Assembly: GCF_008369935.1 (NCBI RefSeq)
Contig: NZ_VTUZ01000001.1
Location: forward strand, 124,001 to 188,000
DNA from: Paraburkholderia panacisoli
GTDB taxonomy: Bacteria; Pseudomonadota; Gammaproteobacteria; Burkholderiales; Burkholderiaceae
Length of the DNA: 64,000 nt
Direction: 5' to 3'
Shown here: positions 37,721-46,738 of the stretch, one piece after another
How positions within the stretch are numbered: position 1 is the first letter of the stretch
Layout of the letters: the number at the start of each line of letters is the position of its first letter
Position numbers and translations under genes: made by a program
Notes under the pieces: generated by a model
The model's input: the letters and a program-made list of their open reading frames with translations, nothing else
The model's database searches: none
Told to the model about the DNA's origin: nothing

Positions 37721-39448
37721 TCAAACCGCCACATCCTCCGTCGCGTCGTTCAACGCGGCGTCGAAGAAGCGTTCCTGCGCTTGCGCACTGGCGCGGGCAT
37801 ACGCGCGATTCACACCGCTGATCACCGCGCGAATCGAAGCCGTCACCAGATTCGCGTCGATGCCGACGCCGAACGCACTGCCGGCCACATCGGCGCCGGC
37901 CATTTCGGCGACCGCTATCGCGCGCGCATCCGCCCCTTGGGTCAGCGCGCGCTCTTCATAGTGCTGAATCCGCACCGGCGCGCCGATCGCGTGCATCAAC
38001 GCGTCGAGCGGACCATTACCGGCGCCGCTCAGCACGCGCCGCGTGCCGTTGATGTCGACCGTGAGCCTGATATGTTCGCGCCCTTCACGCTCGGCGAGGC
38101 TATGGCCGATGTAATGAATCGGTTCGACGGTCCGCACGTATTCGTGCTGGAACAATTCCCAGATCTGCGTGGGCGTGACTTCCTGGCCGCTGTCGTCGGT
38201 ATAGCGCTGCACGGCCGAGCTGAAATCGACTTGCAGGCGGCGCGGCAGCGCGACCCCGTAGCCCTGTTCGAGCAGATAGGCGATGCCGCCTTTGCCCGAC
38301 TGGCTGTTCACGCGGATCACCGAATCGTAGGTGCGGCCGAGATCGCTCGGGTCGATCGGCATGTACGGCACTTCCCAGATCGCGTCCGGCTTCTGCACGG
38401 CGAAGCCCTTCTTGATCGCATCCTGATGCGAGCCGGAGAACGCGGTGAACACCAGATCGCCGACATACGGATGACGCGGATGCACCGGCAACTGCGTGCA
38501 TTCCTCGGCGGTGCGCGCGACTTCGTTGATGTTCGAGAAATCCAGTTCGGGATCGACGCCCTGCGTGTACAGATTCAATGCAAGCGTGACCAGGTCGACG
38601 TTGCCGGTGCGCTCACCATTGCCGAACAGGCAGCCTTCGACGCGATCCGCGCCGGCCATCACCGCGAGTTCCGCGGCGGCGACCGCGGTGCCGCGGTCGT
38701 TATGCGGGTGCACCGACACGATCAGCGAGTCGCGGCGCGCGAGATTGCGGTGCATCCATTCGATCTGGTCCGCGTAGACGTTCGGCGTGGCCATTTCGAC
38801 GGTGGCCGGCAAATTGACGATCGCCTTGTGCTCGGGCGTCGGTTCCCAGATGTCGAACACCGCGTCGCAGACTTCCTTTGCAAATTCGAGTTCGGTGCCG
38901 CTGAACACTTCCGGGCTGTATTGCAGCGTGAAGTGCGTTTGCGGCGTGGCGTCGGCGAGACGCTTCATCGTGCGGGCGGCCTTTTGCGCGAGTTCCTTGA
39001 CGCCGCTCTTTTCCAGACCGAAGACGATCTTGCGGAATTCCGGCGCGGTCGCGTTGTACAGGTGGACGATCGCGCGCGGTGCGCCGCGCAACGATTCGAA
39101 AGTGCGTTCGATCAGATCGTCGCGGGCTTGCGTCAACACTTCGATCGTCACGTCGTCGGGGATATGGCCGCCTTCAATCAGCTCACGGACGAAATTGAAA
39201 TCGGTTTGCGACGCCGACGGAAACGCCACTTCGATTTCCTTGAAACCGATCTGCACCAGCGTCTTGAACATGCGCATCTTGCGCTGCGCGTTCATCGGCT
39301 CGAACAGCGCCTGGTTGCCGTCGCGCAGGTCGGTGCTCATCCAGATCGGCGCGCGCGTGATGGTGCGCGACGGCCACTGGCGGTCCGTCAAGTTGATGGG
39401 CTTGAACGAACGGTATTTGGTAGCGGGTTTTTTCAACATTTTCATCAT
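37721..39448 (-). CDS. leuA: 2-isopropylmalate synthase, long form
   Basis: A 575-residue enzyme that condenses acetyl-CoA with 2-oxoisovalerate in the first committed step of leucine synthesis. The catalytic TIM barrel has [17 protein letters not shown] and the metal-binding [15 protein letters not shown], with the second signature [18 protein letters not shown]-terminal LeuA regulatory (leucine-binding) domain spans about 440-560. Length and the N-terminal [20 protein letters not shown] mark the long (LeuA2-type) family rather than the about 510-residue form. No other leu gene is adjacent. Upstream lies a leucine-rich leader peptide and attenuator. Confidence 0.93.
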   Translation of the reverse strand: MMKMLKKPATKYRSFKPINLTDRQWPSRTITRAPIWMSTDLRDGNQALFEPMNAQRKMRMFKTLVQIGFKEIEVAFPSASQTDFNFVRELIEGGHIPDDVTIEVLTQARDDLIERTFESLRGAPRAIVHLYNATAPEFRKIVFGLEKSGVKELAQKAARTMKRLADATPQTHFTLQYSPEVFSGTELEFAKEVCDAVFDIWEPTPEHKAIVNLPATVEMATPNVYADQIEWMHRNLARRDSLIVSVHPHNDRGTAVAAAELAVMAGADRVEGCLFGNGERTGNVDLVTLALNLYTQGVDPELDFSNINEVARTAEECTQLPVHPRHPYVGDLVFTAFSGSHQDAIKKGFAVQKPDAIWEVPYMPIDPSDLGRTYDSVIRVNSQSGKGGIAYLLEQGYGVALPRRLQVDFSSAVQRYTDDSGQEVTPTQIWELFQHEYVRTVEPIHYIGHSLAEREGREHIRLTVDINGTRRVLSGAGNGPLDALMHAIGAPVRIQHYEERALTQGADARAIAVAEMAGADVAGSAFGVGIDANLVTASIRAVISGVNRAYARASAQAQERFFDAALNDATEDVAV

Positions 39449-39489
39449 CCGAGGTGGAGACCAGAAGGCTGGGAGTCGACCGGACGACG

Positions 39490-39531
39490 AAAAGCGATAC
39501 AGGGCCGCCGGTCGGAAACCGGGGCTGGGTC
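39490..39531 (-). promoter_or_regulatory. leuA attenuator: terminator arm and anti-terminator region
   Basis: On the minus strand, segment 3 (GACCCAGCCCCGGT, 39518-39531) can pair with segment 4 (ACCGGCGGC, 39504-39512), with a one-base bulge, and is followed by TTTT at 39490-39493. Segment 3 can instead pair with segment 2 inside the leader gene (CGGGCTAGGTC, 39588-39598; about ten pairs with one bulge and one mismatch). Segment 2 also pairs perfectly with segment 1 (CTAGCCCG, 39605-39612). This 1:2, 2:3, 3:4 order is the standard layout of a translation-coupled attenuator. Confidence 0.6.
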
Positions 39532-39564
39532 AGTTACTGGGGAATCAAGCGATGCTTCGGTGTA

Positions 39565-39663
39565 TCAGGTGGAAGCGCGCAGCAGCAGACCTAGCCCGGT
39601 AGAGCGGGCTAGTAGTAGCGATAGGGTGGTCTGGGCGCGGTACATAGTGCGCAATGGGAACAT
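39565..39663 (-). CDS. Leucine-rich leader peptide of leuA
   Basis: A 32-codon frame, too short for routine gene calling, 116 bp upstream of leuA on the same strand. Nine of its 32 residues are Leu. They include the runs LSLLL (codons 14-18, all four Leu codons being CTA, uncommon in such a GC-rich genome) and LGLLL (24-28; CTA then CTG CTG CTG). The stop lies before the terminator hairpin. Ribosome stalling at the CTA run would block segment 1 and favour the anti-terminator. The start may instead be the ATG at codon 7 (39645), since neither has a clear ribosome site. Confidence 0.65.
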   Translation of the reverse strand: MFPLRTMYRAQTTLSLLLARSTGLGLLLRAST

Positions 39664-39695
39664 ATTATCGAGACGGCGTCAAGCGCCGCCGGCGA

Positions 39696-40580
39696 TCAAT
39701 GCAGCGGTTTCACGAAGCGCAGGGTCATGCGGTCCGATTCGCCGATCGCCGCGTATATCGCACGGTCGACGTCGCCGCCCTCGTAGGTGGGCGGCAGCGA
39801 CCACACGCCTTTCGGGTAGTTTTTCGTGTCGCGCGGATTGCTGTTCACTTCGCTTTCGCCGAGCAGTTCGAAGCCGGCCGCCCGCGCGTGGGCGATCACG
39901 AAGTCTTGCGTCACGTAGCCGCTGTCGATGATCTGTTGCAGGGACGTGCCCGGCGCCGCGCGGTGTTCCTCGACGCCGAGGATGCCGCCCGGCTTGAGCG
40001 CGGCATAGAAGGCGCGCAGGTTCGCGTCGATCTGGCCGTCCTTGATCCAGTTGTGGATGTTGCGGAAGGTCAGCACCCGGTCGACGCTGGCGTCGGCGGG
40101 AAAGCCGCTGAACTGGCCCGCGTGCAGCGTGCCGACTACGACGTTGCCATAGACGGCGCGCGTGGCCGCCAGTTTGCGCGCGAACGCGGCGCGCCCGGCC
40201 TGCGCCTCGGCCGACGGCGCGCCTTGCGGGCCGTCGTATTGCGCTTCGTAAAGCTTGCCGTGGTCGTGCAGATAGGGCGCGAGTATTTCCGTGTACCAGC
40301 CGCCGCCCGGCGCGATTTCGAGCACGCTTTGCGACGGGGCGAGTTCGAAGAATTGCAGCGTTTCTTTCGGATGACGGTAGAGATCGCGCTCGCGGGCTTT
40401 GTCGGTGCGTTGCGGGCCGGAGATCGCGGCGTCGAGCAAGGCGGGATTGGCTGGTGCCGCTGACGCCGAAGGCGTATCCGGCGCCGCCGGGCCGGCGCAA
40501 GCCGCCAGCAGCAGCGCCGCGGCGAATGCAGCGAGCGTCGCATGCAGCGCGCGGTGGGGAAAGTGGGGTTGGGCGTTCAT
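39696..40580 (-). CDS. Methyltransferase-fold lipoprotein
   Basis: 294 residues. A lipoprotein signal ends LLLAACAG, followed by an Ala/Pro-rich linker. A class I methyltransferase-like domain starts near residue 80 with SVLEIAPGGGWYTEILAPYL (SAM-site GxGxG-like) and continues with NIHNWIKDGQ and LKPGGILGVEEHRA. This family of exported predicted methyltransferases is common in proteobacteria, but its substrate is unknown, and SAM outside the cytoplasm is unexpected. The start was placed at the ATG giving a normal signal peptide; upstream ATGs at 40589 and 40631 are possible. Confidence 0.75.
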   Translation of the reverse strand: MNAQPHFPHRALHATLAAFAAALLLAACAGPAAPDTPSASAAPANPALLDAAISGPQRTDKARERDLYRHPKETLQFFELAPSQSVLEIAPGGGWYTEILAPYLHDHGKLYEAQYDGPQGAPSAEAQAGRAAFARKLAATRAVYGNVVVGTLHAGQFSGFPADASVDRVLTFRNIHNWIKDGQIDANLRAFYAALKPGGILGVEEHRAAPGTSLQQIIDSGYVTQDFVIAHARAAGFELLGESEVNSNPRDTKNYPKGVWSLPPTYEGGDVDRAIYAAIGESDRMTLRFVKPLH

Positions 40581-40803
40581 GACAGCCATTATCGGGCTCG
40601 ACCGGTTCGGAAAGAAATCCGCAATCGACATAAGCTTAGGCGTGGGTCGAATTTGGCTTGCGGCGTTGACCCGCACCGCTGATCGAATCCGAAGGGCGCG
40701 CTCGCGCGTATAAATGATGTGATCCGCGTACGCAGCGCGCTGCTGCGTCGGGGCCGAAACGCGCGGACATGATCCCCTTCATCTCACTTTGCCGGAGGCT
40801 GGC

Positions 40804-41145
40804 ATGAAACGAATATCGACGACATCGAGGGCCGTACTGGGCCTGCTGTGCGCCGCCTTGTGCGGGTTTGCCGCACACGCGGGCGCGCAGGGCCTGAGTG
40901 TGCAGAACGACATGAACGCGCCGCAAAACAGCACGCGCCTGATGCCGAATGCGCCGCTCGGCAGTGAATATCCGACCCACGGCAACCAGCAGGCCGGCGA
41001 ACTGAATCTGAACCCGACCGATCCGCGCGCGCAACTGGTCAACGGTTTGCCGAATCACGCCAGCGCGGGCGGCTATGGCGCGCCGCTTGCCGGCGTGCGG
41101 ACTTACGTGCAGCCGACGCAACCGATGCCGATGCCGTCGAACTGA
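40804..41145 (+). CDS. Small exported protein of unknown function
   Basis: 113 residues. A signal peptide (to about AHAGAQ, residue 29) precedes a Pro/Asn/Gly-rich mature chain with no recognised domain (NSTRLMPNAPLGSEYPTHG; TYVQPTQPMPMPSN). CCGGAGGCTGGC precedes the ATG. Probably periplasmic. It stands alone between convergent and divergent minus-strand genes. Confidence 0.7.
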   Translation: MKRISTTSRAVLGLLCAALCGFAAHAGAQGLSVQNDMNAPQNSTRLMPNAPLGSEYPTHGNQQAGELNLNPTDPRAQLVNGLPNHASAGGYGAPLAGVRTYVQPTQPMPMPSN

Positions 41146-41223
41146 ACATTCGCCCACGCGGGGGTCGTGCCGCATCGCGCGCCGGACAGCCGCGCATCCT
41201 TGCACGCACCGCGCCGTTGCAGG

Positions 41224-41898
41224 TCAGATTCCGAACACGAGCCGCAACGTATCGTTGCGCGCGATCACCGATACGCCGATCGCCAGCAGGATCAGCGGCA
41301 GCAGCGCGGTGCCGTAGCGGCGGATCGGCGCGCCCAGCAGCGGATGCTCGACAAGCCATACCGCCGCCGCGCACCACACCCCGGTCATGACGACGAACAC
41401 CAGCGAGATCAGCGCGTTCTCGCTGGGCGAGTGACTGGCGTACAGCGGCACATACACGGCGAGATTGTCGGAGCCGTTGGCAATGGCCACGCCGGCTACG
41501 GTCAGGAAGGATGAGGCGCGGGTTGACGAAGCCGCATTGGACAGGGCGGTGGAAGCGGCCGAAGCACGCGATTTTTTTGCGCCAGTGCTTGCGTGTGCTT
41601 CGTCCGACGCGGCTTTCGTCCGCTGTGCAACGCCGGGCCCGAGGCGCTCCCACGCCTGGCTCAACCCGACTCCGATCGGCAGCAAGCCGAGCAGACCGGT
41701 ATAGCCGGAGGGCAGATGCATCAGTAATGCCGCGAACAGGATTGATCCCGCGATCAGGACCAGCGAGCCCGCGCACTGTCCGGCGATCACGCGATGCCGC
41801 CCGCCTCGCGCTCGTGCAAGGAACGCGAGCAGCACGAACAGGTTGTCGATATTGGTGGCGGCGTAAGCCACGATCGCGAGCAGGACAAGGCTAAGCAT
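41224..41898 (-). CDS. CadD-like cadmium resistance transporter family protein
   Basis: A 224-residue membrane protein with about six helices. The N-terminal LAIVAYAATNIDNLFVLLAF matches the CadD family hallmark TxIDN, and a second, similar GVAIANGSDNLAVYVPLY begins the C-terminal half. An Ala/Ser-rich stretch of about 35 residues (about 92-130) joins the two halves and looks like an inserted linker. CadD proteins export cadmium or related cations, though many homologues have no tested substrate. No metal-regulator gene is beside it. Confidence 0.75.
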   Translation of the reverse strand: MLSLVLLAIVAYAATNIDNLFVLLAFLARARGGRHRVIAGQCAGSLVLIAGSILFAALLMHLPSGYTGLLGLLPIGVGLSQAWERLGPGVAQRTKAASDEAHASTGAKKSRASAASTALSNAASSTRASSFLTVAGVAIANGSDNLAVYVPLYASHSPSENALISLVFVVMTGVWCAAAVWLVEHPLLGAPIRRYGTALLPLILLAIGVSVIARNDTLRLVFGI

Positions 41899-42168
41899 AC
41901 GGGGGCGGACGATACGGACGGAGTGAGAGTGAGGGAAACCGCGCGGCGCTCGTCGGCGGATCGAGTCGGGCGTGCGGCGAGGTAGCGACGGCGGACGCCG
42001 GTCGACACGATGCCGGTGCGGATCGTCGCGGTCAAGCAGACACGGCGTCGCGGTTCTGGAAGTGCGCGGTGAATGAGCCTATCGCTCGATCAAGCCGGTA
42101 TGCGTGTCCAATGTCGATCGGCAGGTCCGTAAGCTACAATTGCCGACGGCTTGAAAAACGGAACGTCA

Positions 42169-42669
42169 ATGAAGATTCGGACACTCTCTATCGCCTGCGT
42201 TACGACTGCTGTCGCGTTGCTGGCGGCCTGCACGGTTGTCACCAGGAACTCGGGCGCATGCGAGCAGTTGATGCGAAACAAGTTGGCCGACACGTCGCAG
42301 GATACGCTGACGGTCGCGCATCGGGCCGCCGCCATTCGCGGCTCGCGGGTGGTGGTCGAAGGAACGATCGAGCACGTGATGACAGCTTCGGAAGTGGCGG
42401 CTGCCACGCGGGCTGCGTACGCGCTTGCGGCGTCCGCGCCGGGCGGGGCGTCGGGTGCGCGAGCGACGTCCGTTGCATCGGGCGTTGGAGCGGCGGCGTC
42501 GGTGGGTGCTTCGAATGTCGAGGTGTCCACACAGAAACCGGCAAAGCCGAAGACGGTCAAGCTTCCAGCGGCGGCCGAGTGCACGTTCCACGGCGAGGAA
42601 CTGAATGTATTCCGCTGGCTGGCGCCGGCGAAGCTTGTCGCGCCGCCCGAAGGTGAAGCCGCCGGTTAG
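42169..42669 (+). CDS. Lipoprotein of unknown function
   Basis: 166 residues. The signal peptide ends VALLAACTV, giving a lipid-anchored Cys. The mature part has GACEQLMRNKLADTSQDTL and VVEGTIEHVMTASE, then an Ala/Gly/Ser-rich low-complexity stretch and AAECTFHGEELNVFRWLAP at the end. Family not recognised. ATG 42169 was chosen over a TTG at 42151 because the signal peptide then starts with MKIR. Stands alone. Confidence 0.65.
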   Translation: MKIRTLSIACVTTAVALLAACTVVTRNSGACEQLMRNKLADTSQDTLTVAHRAAAIRGSRVVVEGTIEHVMTASEVAAATRAAYALAASAPGGASGARATSVASGVGAAASVGASNVEVSTQKPAKPKTVKLPAAAECTFHGEELNVFRWLAPAKLVAPPEGEAAG

Positions 42670-42873
42670 TGCGCATCGTCAGCGGTGCGATGCCGGCGGG
42701 CATGGCTGCCGGACAAGTTGCGCCGCACGTCTCACACCACGGAGCGCGCGTTCGCCAGCAAATTGCAGCTTCGCAACGCAATGCGGCCAGGCAACGAAAC
42801 ACCGCTTCGCAGATGGCAACGCGCAAACCCACCGCCGCTTGCCACACGCAACTCACACCGCGCGACCCCGGCA

Positions 42874-44784
42874 TCACCATTCGCCTGACGCCATCGCCCC
42901 CACACGCATACCGTTGTCCGCCCGCAAAAGCTCCAACACCCTCTCGCCAAACGCCTGAGGCCGCCCTTCGAAGCACCGCTCGACCGCCCGGGTATCGATC
43001 AATTGCCGCCGCAACTCCGCGCGTTCAGCATGACCATCGATCATCCGCACCGCAGCGGCGACATAATCCTCCACACTATCCGCCACGGCCCACGACGGCA
43101 TCCCCACCCGCTCGAACAGCGCACCGTCGATCCGCTCGAACACTTCCGCCCCGCGCTTGCAGACGCCCGGCACCCCCAGCGTGATCGCATCGACGATACC
43201 GTTGGTATTGCCGAACGGAAACGGACTCAGAAACAGATCCGCGCGATTGACTCGCTCCAGATAACCCGCGTAATCGTGAAAGCCGTGCACGAGCGCGCCC
43301 GGCAGCGCGTTGCCGATTACGTCGCGCATCCGGTCGAGCAGCAGCCCGGCCGGCACGCCGCTCATGAAATGAATCTCCACGGGCGTCGCCGCGCGCGCGA
43401 CGATCTCGCGGCATGCATCGAGAAAGCCAGGGTTCAGCTTCATCGCGCTCGCCGTGACGACGATTTCCAGCCGCTCGCGCGGCGGCGGAATGCGCGCGAC
43501 GATATCGGGCAGCGCCCCCGACGGCCGGTACGGCTGACCGTCTTTCGGCAGAATCATCAGGCGTTCGCTGAAGCAGGCCGGGTCGCCGACATAGTCGACC
43601 TCGACGCTGACCCAGTCGATCTTGTCGGAATGCGTGGTGGACGGGTGGCCGAGACCGGCGATCTGCAGCGGCGCGACGCGCAGGTTCGACATGAACACCG
43701 TCAGCACGAACATGCCGACGCTCGGCATATACAGCACGTCCGGCTGTTCGGCCGCGGCGAAGTCGCGGATCGTTCGCAGGCATTCGCCGATGTAGTCCGG
43801 CTCCTTCAGCTCGATGAAGCGATCGAACACCGCGCGCCCGGGTTCGTCGACCGCGTAGCCGAAGCCGAAGCCCACCACCTCGAAATGCTCGCGCGCCGCT
43901 TCGAGCGTGCGCGAGTGCGTGCGGTAAATCGAATGGGCGCCGCTGAACCACTCCAGCACGACGATCATCAGCGGTTTCCTCGCGTGCGGAGTGCGGCGCT
44001 CGCGTTGCGCGGGCGGCGGCTTGGGCTGTGACTTCGGCTGCGGCGCCGGCAGATCGGTCAGCGTCAATTGCGCGAGCTTGCGCCGCACGAGTTCGTTGAT
44101 GTCCCGCTTGATTTCATGCCGGCGCGGCGTTTGCGCGTAGCTGCAGAACATGTACGCGTTGTGCAGCAACGCGGTCGGCAGGTCGTCGAGATCGTCGATT
44201 TGCCGCAGTTTGCCGGGCAGCCATTCGATCAGCGCCTCGCGCTTGAGATGCGCGTTCGCCGAGCCCTTGAAGACCGGCGAGAGCAGGACCAGCGCGAGGC
44301 CGGCCGCGAGCGTTCTGTCGTGTGCCCATAGCGCGGCCAGGTCGAGTTCCAGTTCGGACTCGGTCGAATACAGCACGCACAGCTTTTCGATAAAGCGGTC
44401 GCCGGCGAGAAACTCCGTGTTCAGCGGACCGCGCGGATTCAGATGGCGCGCCACATGGTCCGCGTTGCCGAACGCCGTGCTGGCGAACACCAGGCCGGTC
44501 CATTCATGCAGCGTGAGCAACAGTCTGAAACAGGCGGGCGGCAACTCGAACTGCGGGTCGGCGAACAAGGTCGAGGCCGCGCTCGCGAGGCGCGTGCAGA
44601 AGCGCTGGTGCTGCTCGGCCGCGCTCAGGCCGAGCATGCCCGAGGCGAGGAAGCTCTCGTCGAGCTTGCCGCGTTTCTGTTGCAGAAGCGCCAGCGCGGC
44701 GATCAGGTGGATCGAAGCTTTGACGTGCTGTCGCGTATAAACGAGTTGCTCGAAATCGTCGAGCGAAAAAGTGGGGTGTTCCAT
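42874..44784 (-). CDS. HMW1C-like cytoplasmic N-glycosyltransferase (GT41)
   Basis: 636 residues, no signal peptide. The N-terminal about 250 residues are helical, like the all-alpha domain of HMW1C. After a Pro/Lys-rich linker comes a two-lobed GT-B domain starting KPLMIVVLEWFSGAHSIYRT. It carries residues typical of HMW1C/ApNGT: IAGLGHPSTTHSDKIDWV, ERLMILPKDGQPYRPS and SPFPFGNTNGIVDAITLG, then GVCKRGAEVFERIDGALF. Known members transfer glucose (or galactose) from UDP-sugar to Asn in NX(S/T) of adhesins before export. No adhesin or TpsB gene is in the window. It follows the DUF3443 gene on the same strand, 171 bp apart. Confidence 0.85.
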   Translation of the reverse strand: MEHPTFSLDDFEQLVYTRQHVKASIHLIAALALLQQKRGKLDESFLASGMLGLSAAEQHQRFCTRLASAASTLFADPQFELPPACFRLLLTLHEWTGLVFASTAFGNADHVARHLNPRGPLNTEFLAGDRFIEKLCVLYSTESELELDLAALWAHDRTLAAGLALVLLSPVFKGSANAHLKREALIEWLPGKLRQIDDLDDLPTALLHNAYMFCSYAQTPRRHEIKRDINELVRRKLAQLTLTDLPAPQPKSQPKPPPAQRERRTPHARKPLMIVVLEWFSGAHSIYRTHSRTLEAAREHFEVVGFGFGYAVDEPGRAVFDRFIELKEPDYIGECLRTIRDFAAAEQPDVLYMPSVGMFVLTVFMSNLRVAPLQIAGLGHPSTTHSDKIDWVSVEVDYVGDPACFSERLMILPKDGQPYRPSGALPDIVARIPPPRERLEIVVTASAMKLNPGFLDACREIVARAATPVEIHFMSGVPAGLLLDRMRDVIGNALPGALVHGFHDYAGYLERVNRADLFLSPFPFGNTNGIVDAITLGVPGVCKRGAEVFERIDGALFERVGMPSWAVADSVEDYVAAAVRMIDGHAERAELRRQLIDTRAVERCFEGRPQAFGERVLELLRADNGMRVGAMASGEW

Positions 44785-44955
44785 CGAGCGGCTTTTTCAA
44801 TATGGATCGCTAACTATCTTGAAAAGAAGCTGGCGGGAGCCTTGAATTATGACCGCCGCCCGATATCAAATTCCGCTGGGCAATGAATTTGCGAATTTTC
44901 CGCGTGATCGGGAGTCTCGCCCGGAGCGGCCCGCCATGGCGCCGCAGGCGCGCGC

Positions 44956-46227
44956 TCAGAACGCGTAATAAGGCCCCGGTCCGGCCGATGTGTCGCGTGC
45001 CGCGATCGCCGTGTAGACGCGTCGTCCGAAGAAGAACGGCAAGCCCCAGCTGAAGCCCCGTGCGGCGATGCCGGCGAGGTTGTTGAACGCGTTGTTCGAT
45101 GATCCGAACAGCAGGGTCGAATTGCCGACCGAGAACGATACCGTGCTCGACGTGCCGTTGGTGCCGGCGATGACGGCGCTGACCGTTTGCGGCGAACTCG
45201 GGCAGTACCAGTAGCCGCACAGCTGAAGCTGGGCATCGGGGAAGAAGATCCCGTTTGAGCCGCTGTCGATATAACTTTGCGCGTAGGTCCGACCGTTTCC
45301 GGTCGTGACCACGTAGCCGTTCGTCGCATTCGCCTTGACGACGCTCGCGCCGCCGAGCGTGTTGTCCGCCTGGGTGCCGATGCCGAAGATCAGCGATCCC
45401 GATACGCTGGGCGCGCCGGTGTCGGCGATGGCGGGAAGGTCGATCACCACGCCGTTGTTGTCGAGCGCGAAACGGCTGACCGGATTGGTCACCTGCTGCG
45501 CGAGCGCCTGCGCGCTCGCCACACAGTTGCCGGCGGTACATCGGTAGTACCAGCGCGGCAGCGCGGCGCTGGCGCAGCCGCTGCCGCAGTCGGACGTGAA
45601 CAGGCCGACGCCGAGAATGCCATTGCCGCGCATGCCGGCGACCGTCTGCATCGCCGGGCCGACGCTCGCGCAGTCGGCGGGCACGGTGGGGAGCGTCGCG
45701 TCGGCGATCAGATGGATCGGAATCGATGCGGCCAGCTGGCCGGCCATGCGCACGTCCGCGCTGCGCACCGCACCCCACGCGTAGCCGCTGCCGAACGCCG
45801 CGCATTCGCCCGTGACCCCCCCGCCCGACGGCACTGCCGGCAGCGCGAAACTGGCCGGCAGCGCGGAGGCGAGAATGCGCAGGCCGTTCGAGCCGGTGTC
45901 GACCTGGATATCGTCGATCGTCGCGCAGTTGCTGGTGCCGGACTGGCAGACGGTGACGCTGGTTGTCAACATGTTGCGCGTCATGCCGGGCGCGACGGTG
46001 ACCAAGATCGGCTGGACGTTCGGCGTGGTCGACTGCGGCACGCTGACGGATGCGCTGGAGCCGGACGTGCCAGACGACGTGCCGGCCGCGGGTGTGTTCG
46101 CGCCGCCCGGGTTGCTGGGGGCGCCGGGCTGCGTTGAGCTGGCCGGGGTGTCGCCACCACCGCCGCCGCAACCGGCCAGAACCGCGCACACCAGAAGCAG
46201 GGCATGAAGTCGAGAGGAGGCAGTCAT
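44956..46227 (-). CDS. DUF3443 lipoprotein with pepsin-like motifs
   Basis: 423 residues. The signal ends AVLAGCGGGGG, then a Gly/Ser/Thr/Pro-rich linker (25-70). The body is the DUF3443 domain. Two aspartic-protease-like motifs are spaced as in bilobed pepsins: IQVDTGSNGLRIL (about 107) and SYIDSGSNGIFFP (about 318). Six or more Cys suggest disulphides (NCATI; CGSGCASAALPRWYYRC; CGYWYCPS). The family has no known function. It is 46 bp downstream of the DUF2844 gene, a pairing common in Burkholderiaceae. Three NX(S/T) sequons (NAT, NGT, NST) lie in the C-terminal half. Confidence 0.85.
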   Translation of the reverse strand: MTASSRLHALLLVCAVLAGCGGGGGDTPASSTQPGAPSNPGGANTPAAGTSSGTSGSSASVSVPQSTTPNVQPILVTVAPGMTRNMLTTSVTVCQSGTSNCATIDDIQVDTGSNGLRILASALPASFALPAVPSGGGVTGECAAFGSGYAWGAVRSADVRMAGQLAASIPIHLIADATLPTVPADCASVGPAMQTVAGMRGNGILGVGLFTSDCGSGCASAALPRWYYRCTAGNCVASAQALAQQVTNPVSRFALDNNGVVIDLPAIADTGAPSVSGSLIFGIGTQADNTLGGASVVKANATNGYVVTTGNGRTYAQSYIDSGSNGIFFPDAQLQLCGYWYCPSSPQTVSAVIAGTNGTSSTVSFSVGNSTLLFGSSNNAFNNLAGIAARGFSWGLPFFFGRRVYTAIAARDTSAGPGPYYAF

Positions 46228-46273
46228 GTCAAGGTCTCGATCGTCATTGAGGCGAGTTGAGGGCTGGGCCGCG

Positions 46274-46738
46274 TTATTGCAGGTCGTCTGCAGTGACGCC
46301 GGGCGGCAGCGCGCCGGGCAGCCATGCGCGTCCGAGGTAGCCGCGCATCGGACCGCCGGATTCGACGATTACGTCCGGCCGCGCGATCCGCGAGGCGTGC
46401 AGATTGCCGTCGCGCGCCGACGCGGCGGCGCCGGTGCGATAGGAGGCGGCGTACTTGCCGAGCAGCGCGTCCAGATCCGGCATGGTCGGGCCCTCCCACG
46501 CATAGCCGACGATCCGGCCGGTGCTCGTCGCGTATTCGTTGATGGTGGTGTTGCCGGCATCGGTCAGCGTGCGCACGCGCAGCGCGCCGTTGAGCAGCGT
46601 GTGCGGCGCGCTCGCGGCGGCGTCGGTGTGATCCGGCATCGTGCCGCCCAGTTCGGCATGCGCGGCGGCGCTCGCGCTGAGGACGCCGGTCGCCAGCGCG
46701 CAGACGGCGAGGGGACGGCAAAAACGGCACTTGAGCAT
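46274..46738 (-). CDS. DUF2844 exported protein
   Basis: 154 residues. A signal peptide ends ASAAAHAELG. The mature domain has LRVRTLTDAGNTTINEYATSTGRIVGYAWEGPTMPDLDALLG and ends RPDVIVESGGPMRGYLGRAW, as in DUF2844. It is the first gene of the minus-strand set with DUF3443 and, probably, the HMW1C-like enzyme. Periplasmic, function unknown. Confidence 0.85.
   Translation of the reverse strand: MLKCRFCRPLAVCALATGVLSASAAAHAELGGTMPDHTDAAASAPHTLLNGALRVRTLTDAGNTTINEYATSTGRIVGYAWEGPTMPDLDALLGKYAASYRTGAAASARDGNLHASRIARPDVIVESGGPMRGYLGRAWLPGALPPGVTADDLQ

Noticed and set aside
37781..39931. A 716-codon plus-strand frame opposite leuA
   Set aside because: Antisense to leuA and its leader; Arg/His/Asp-biased with no motifs.
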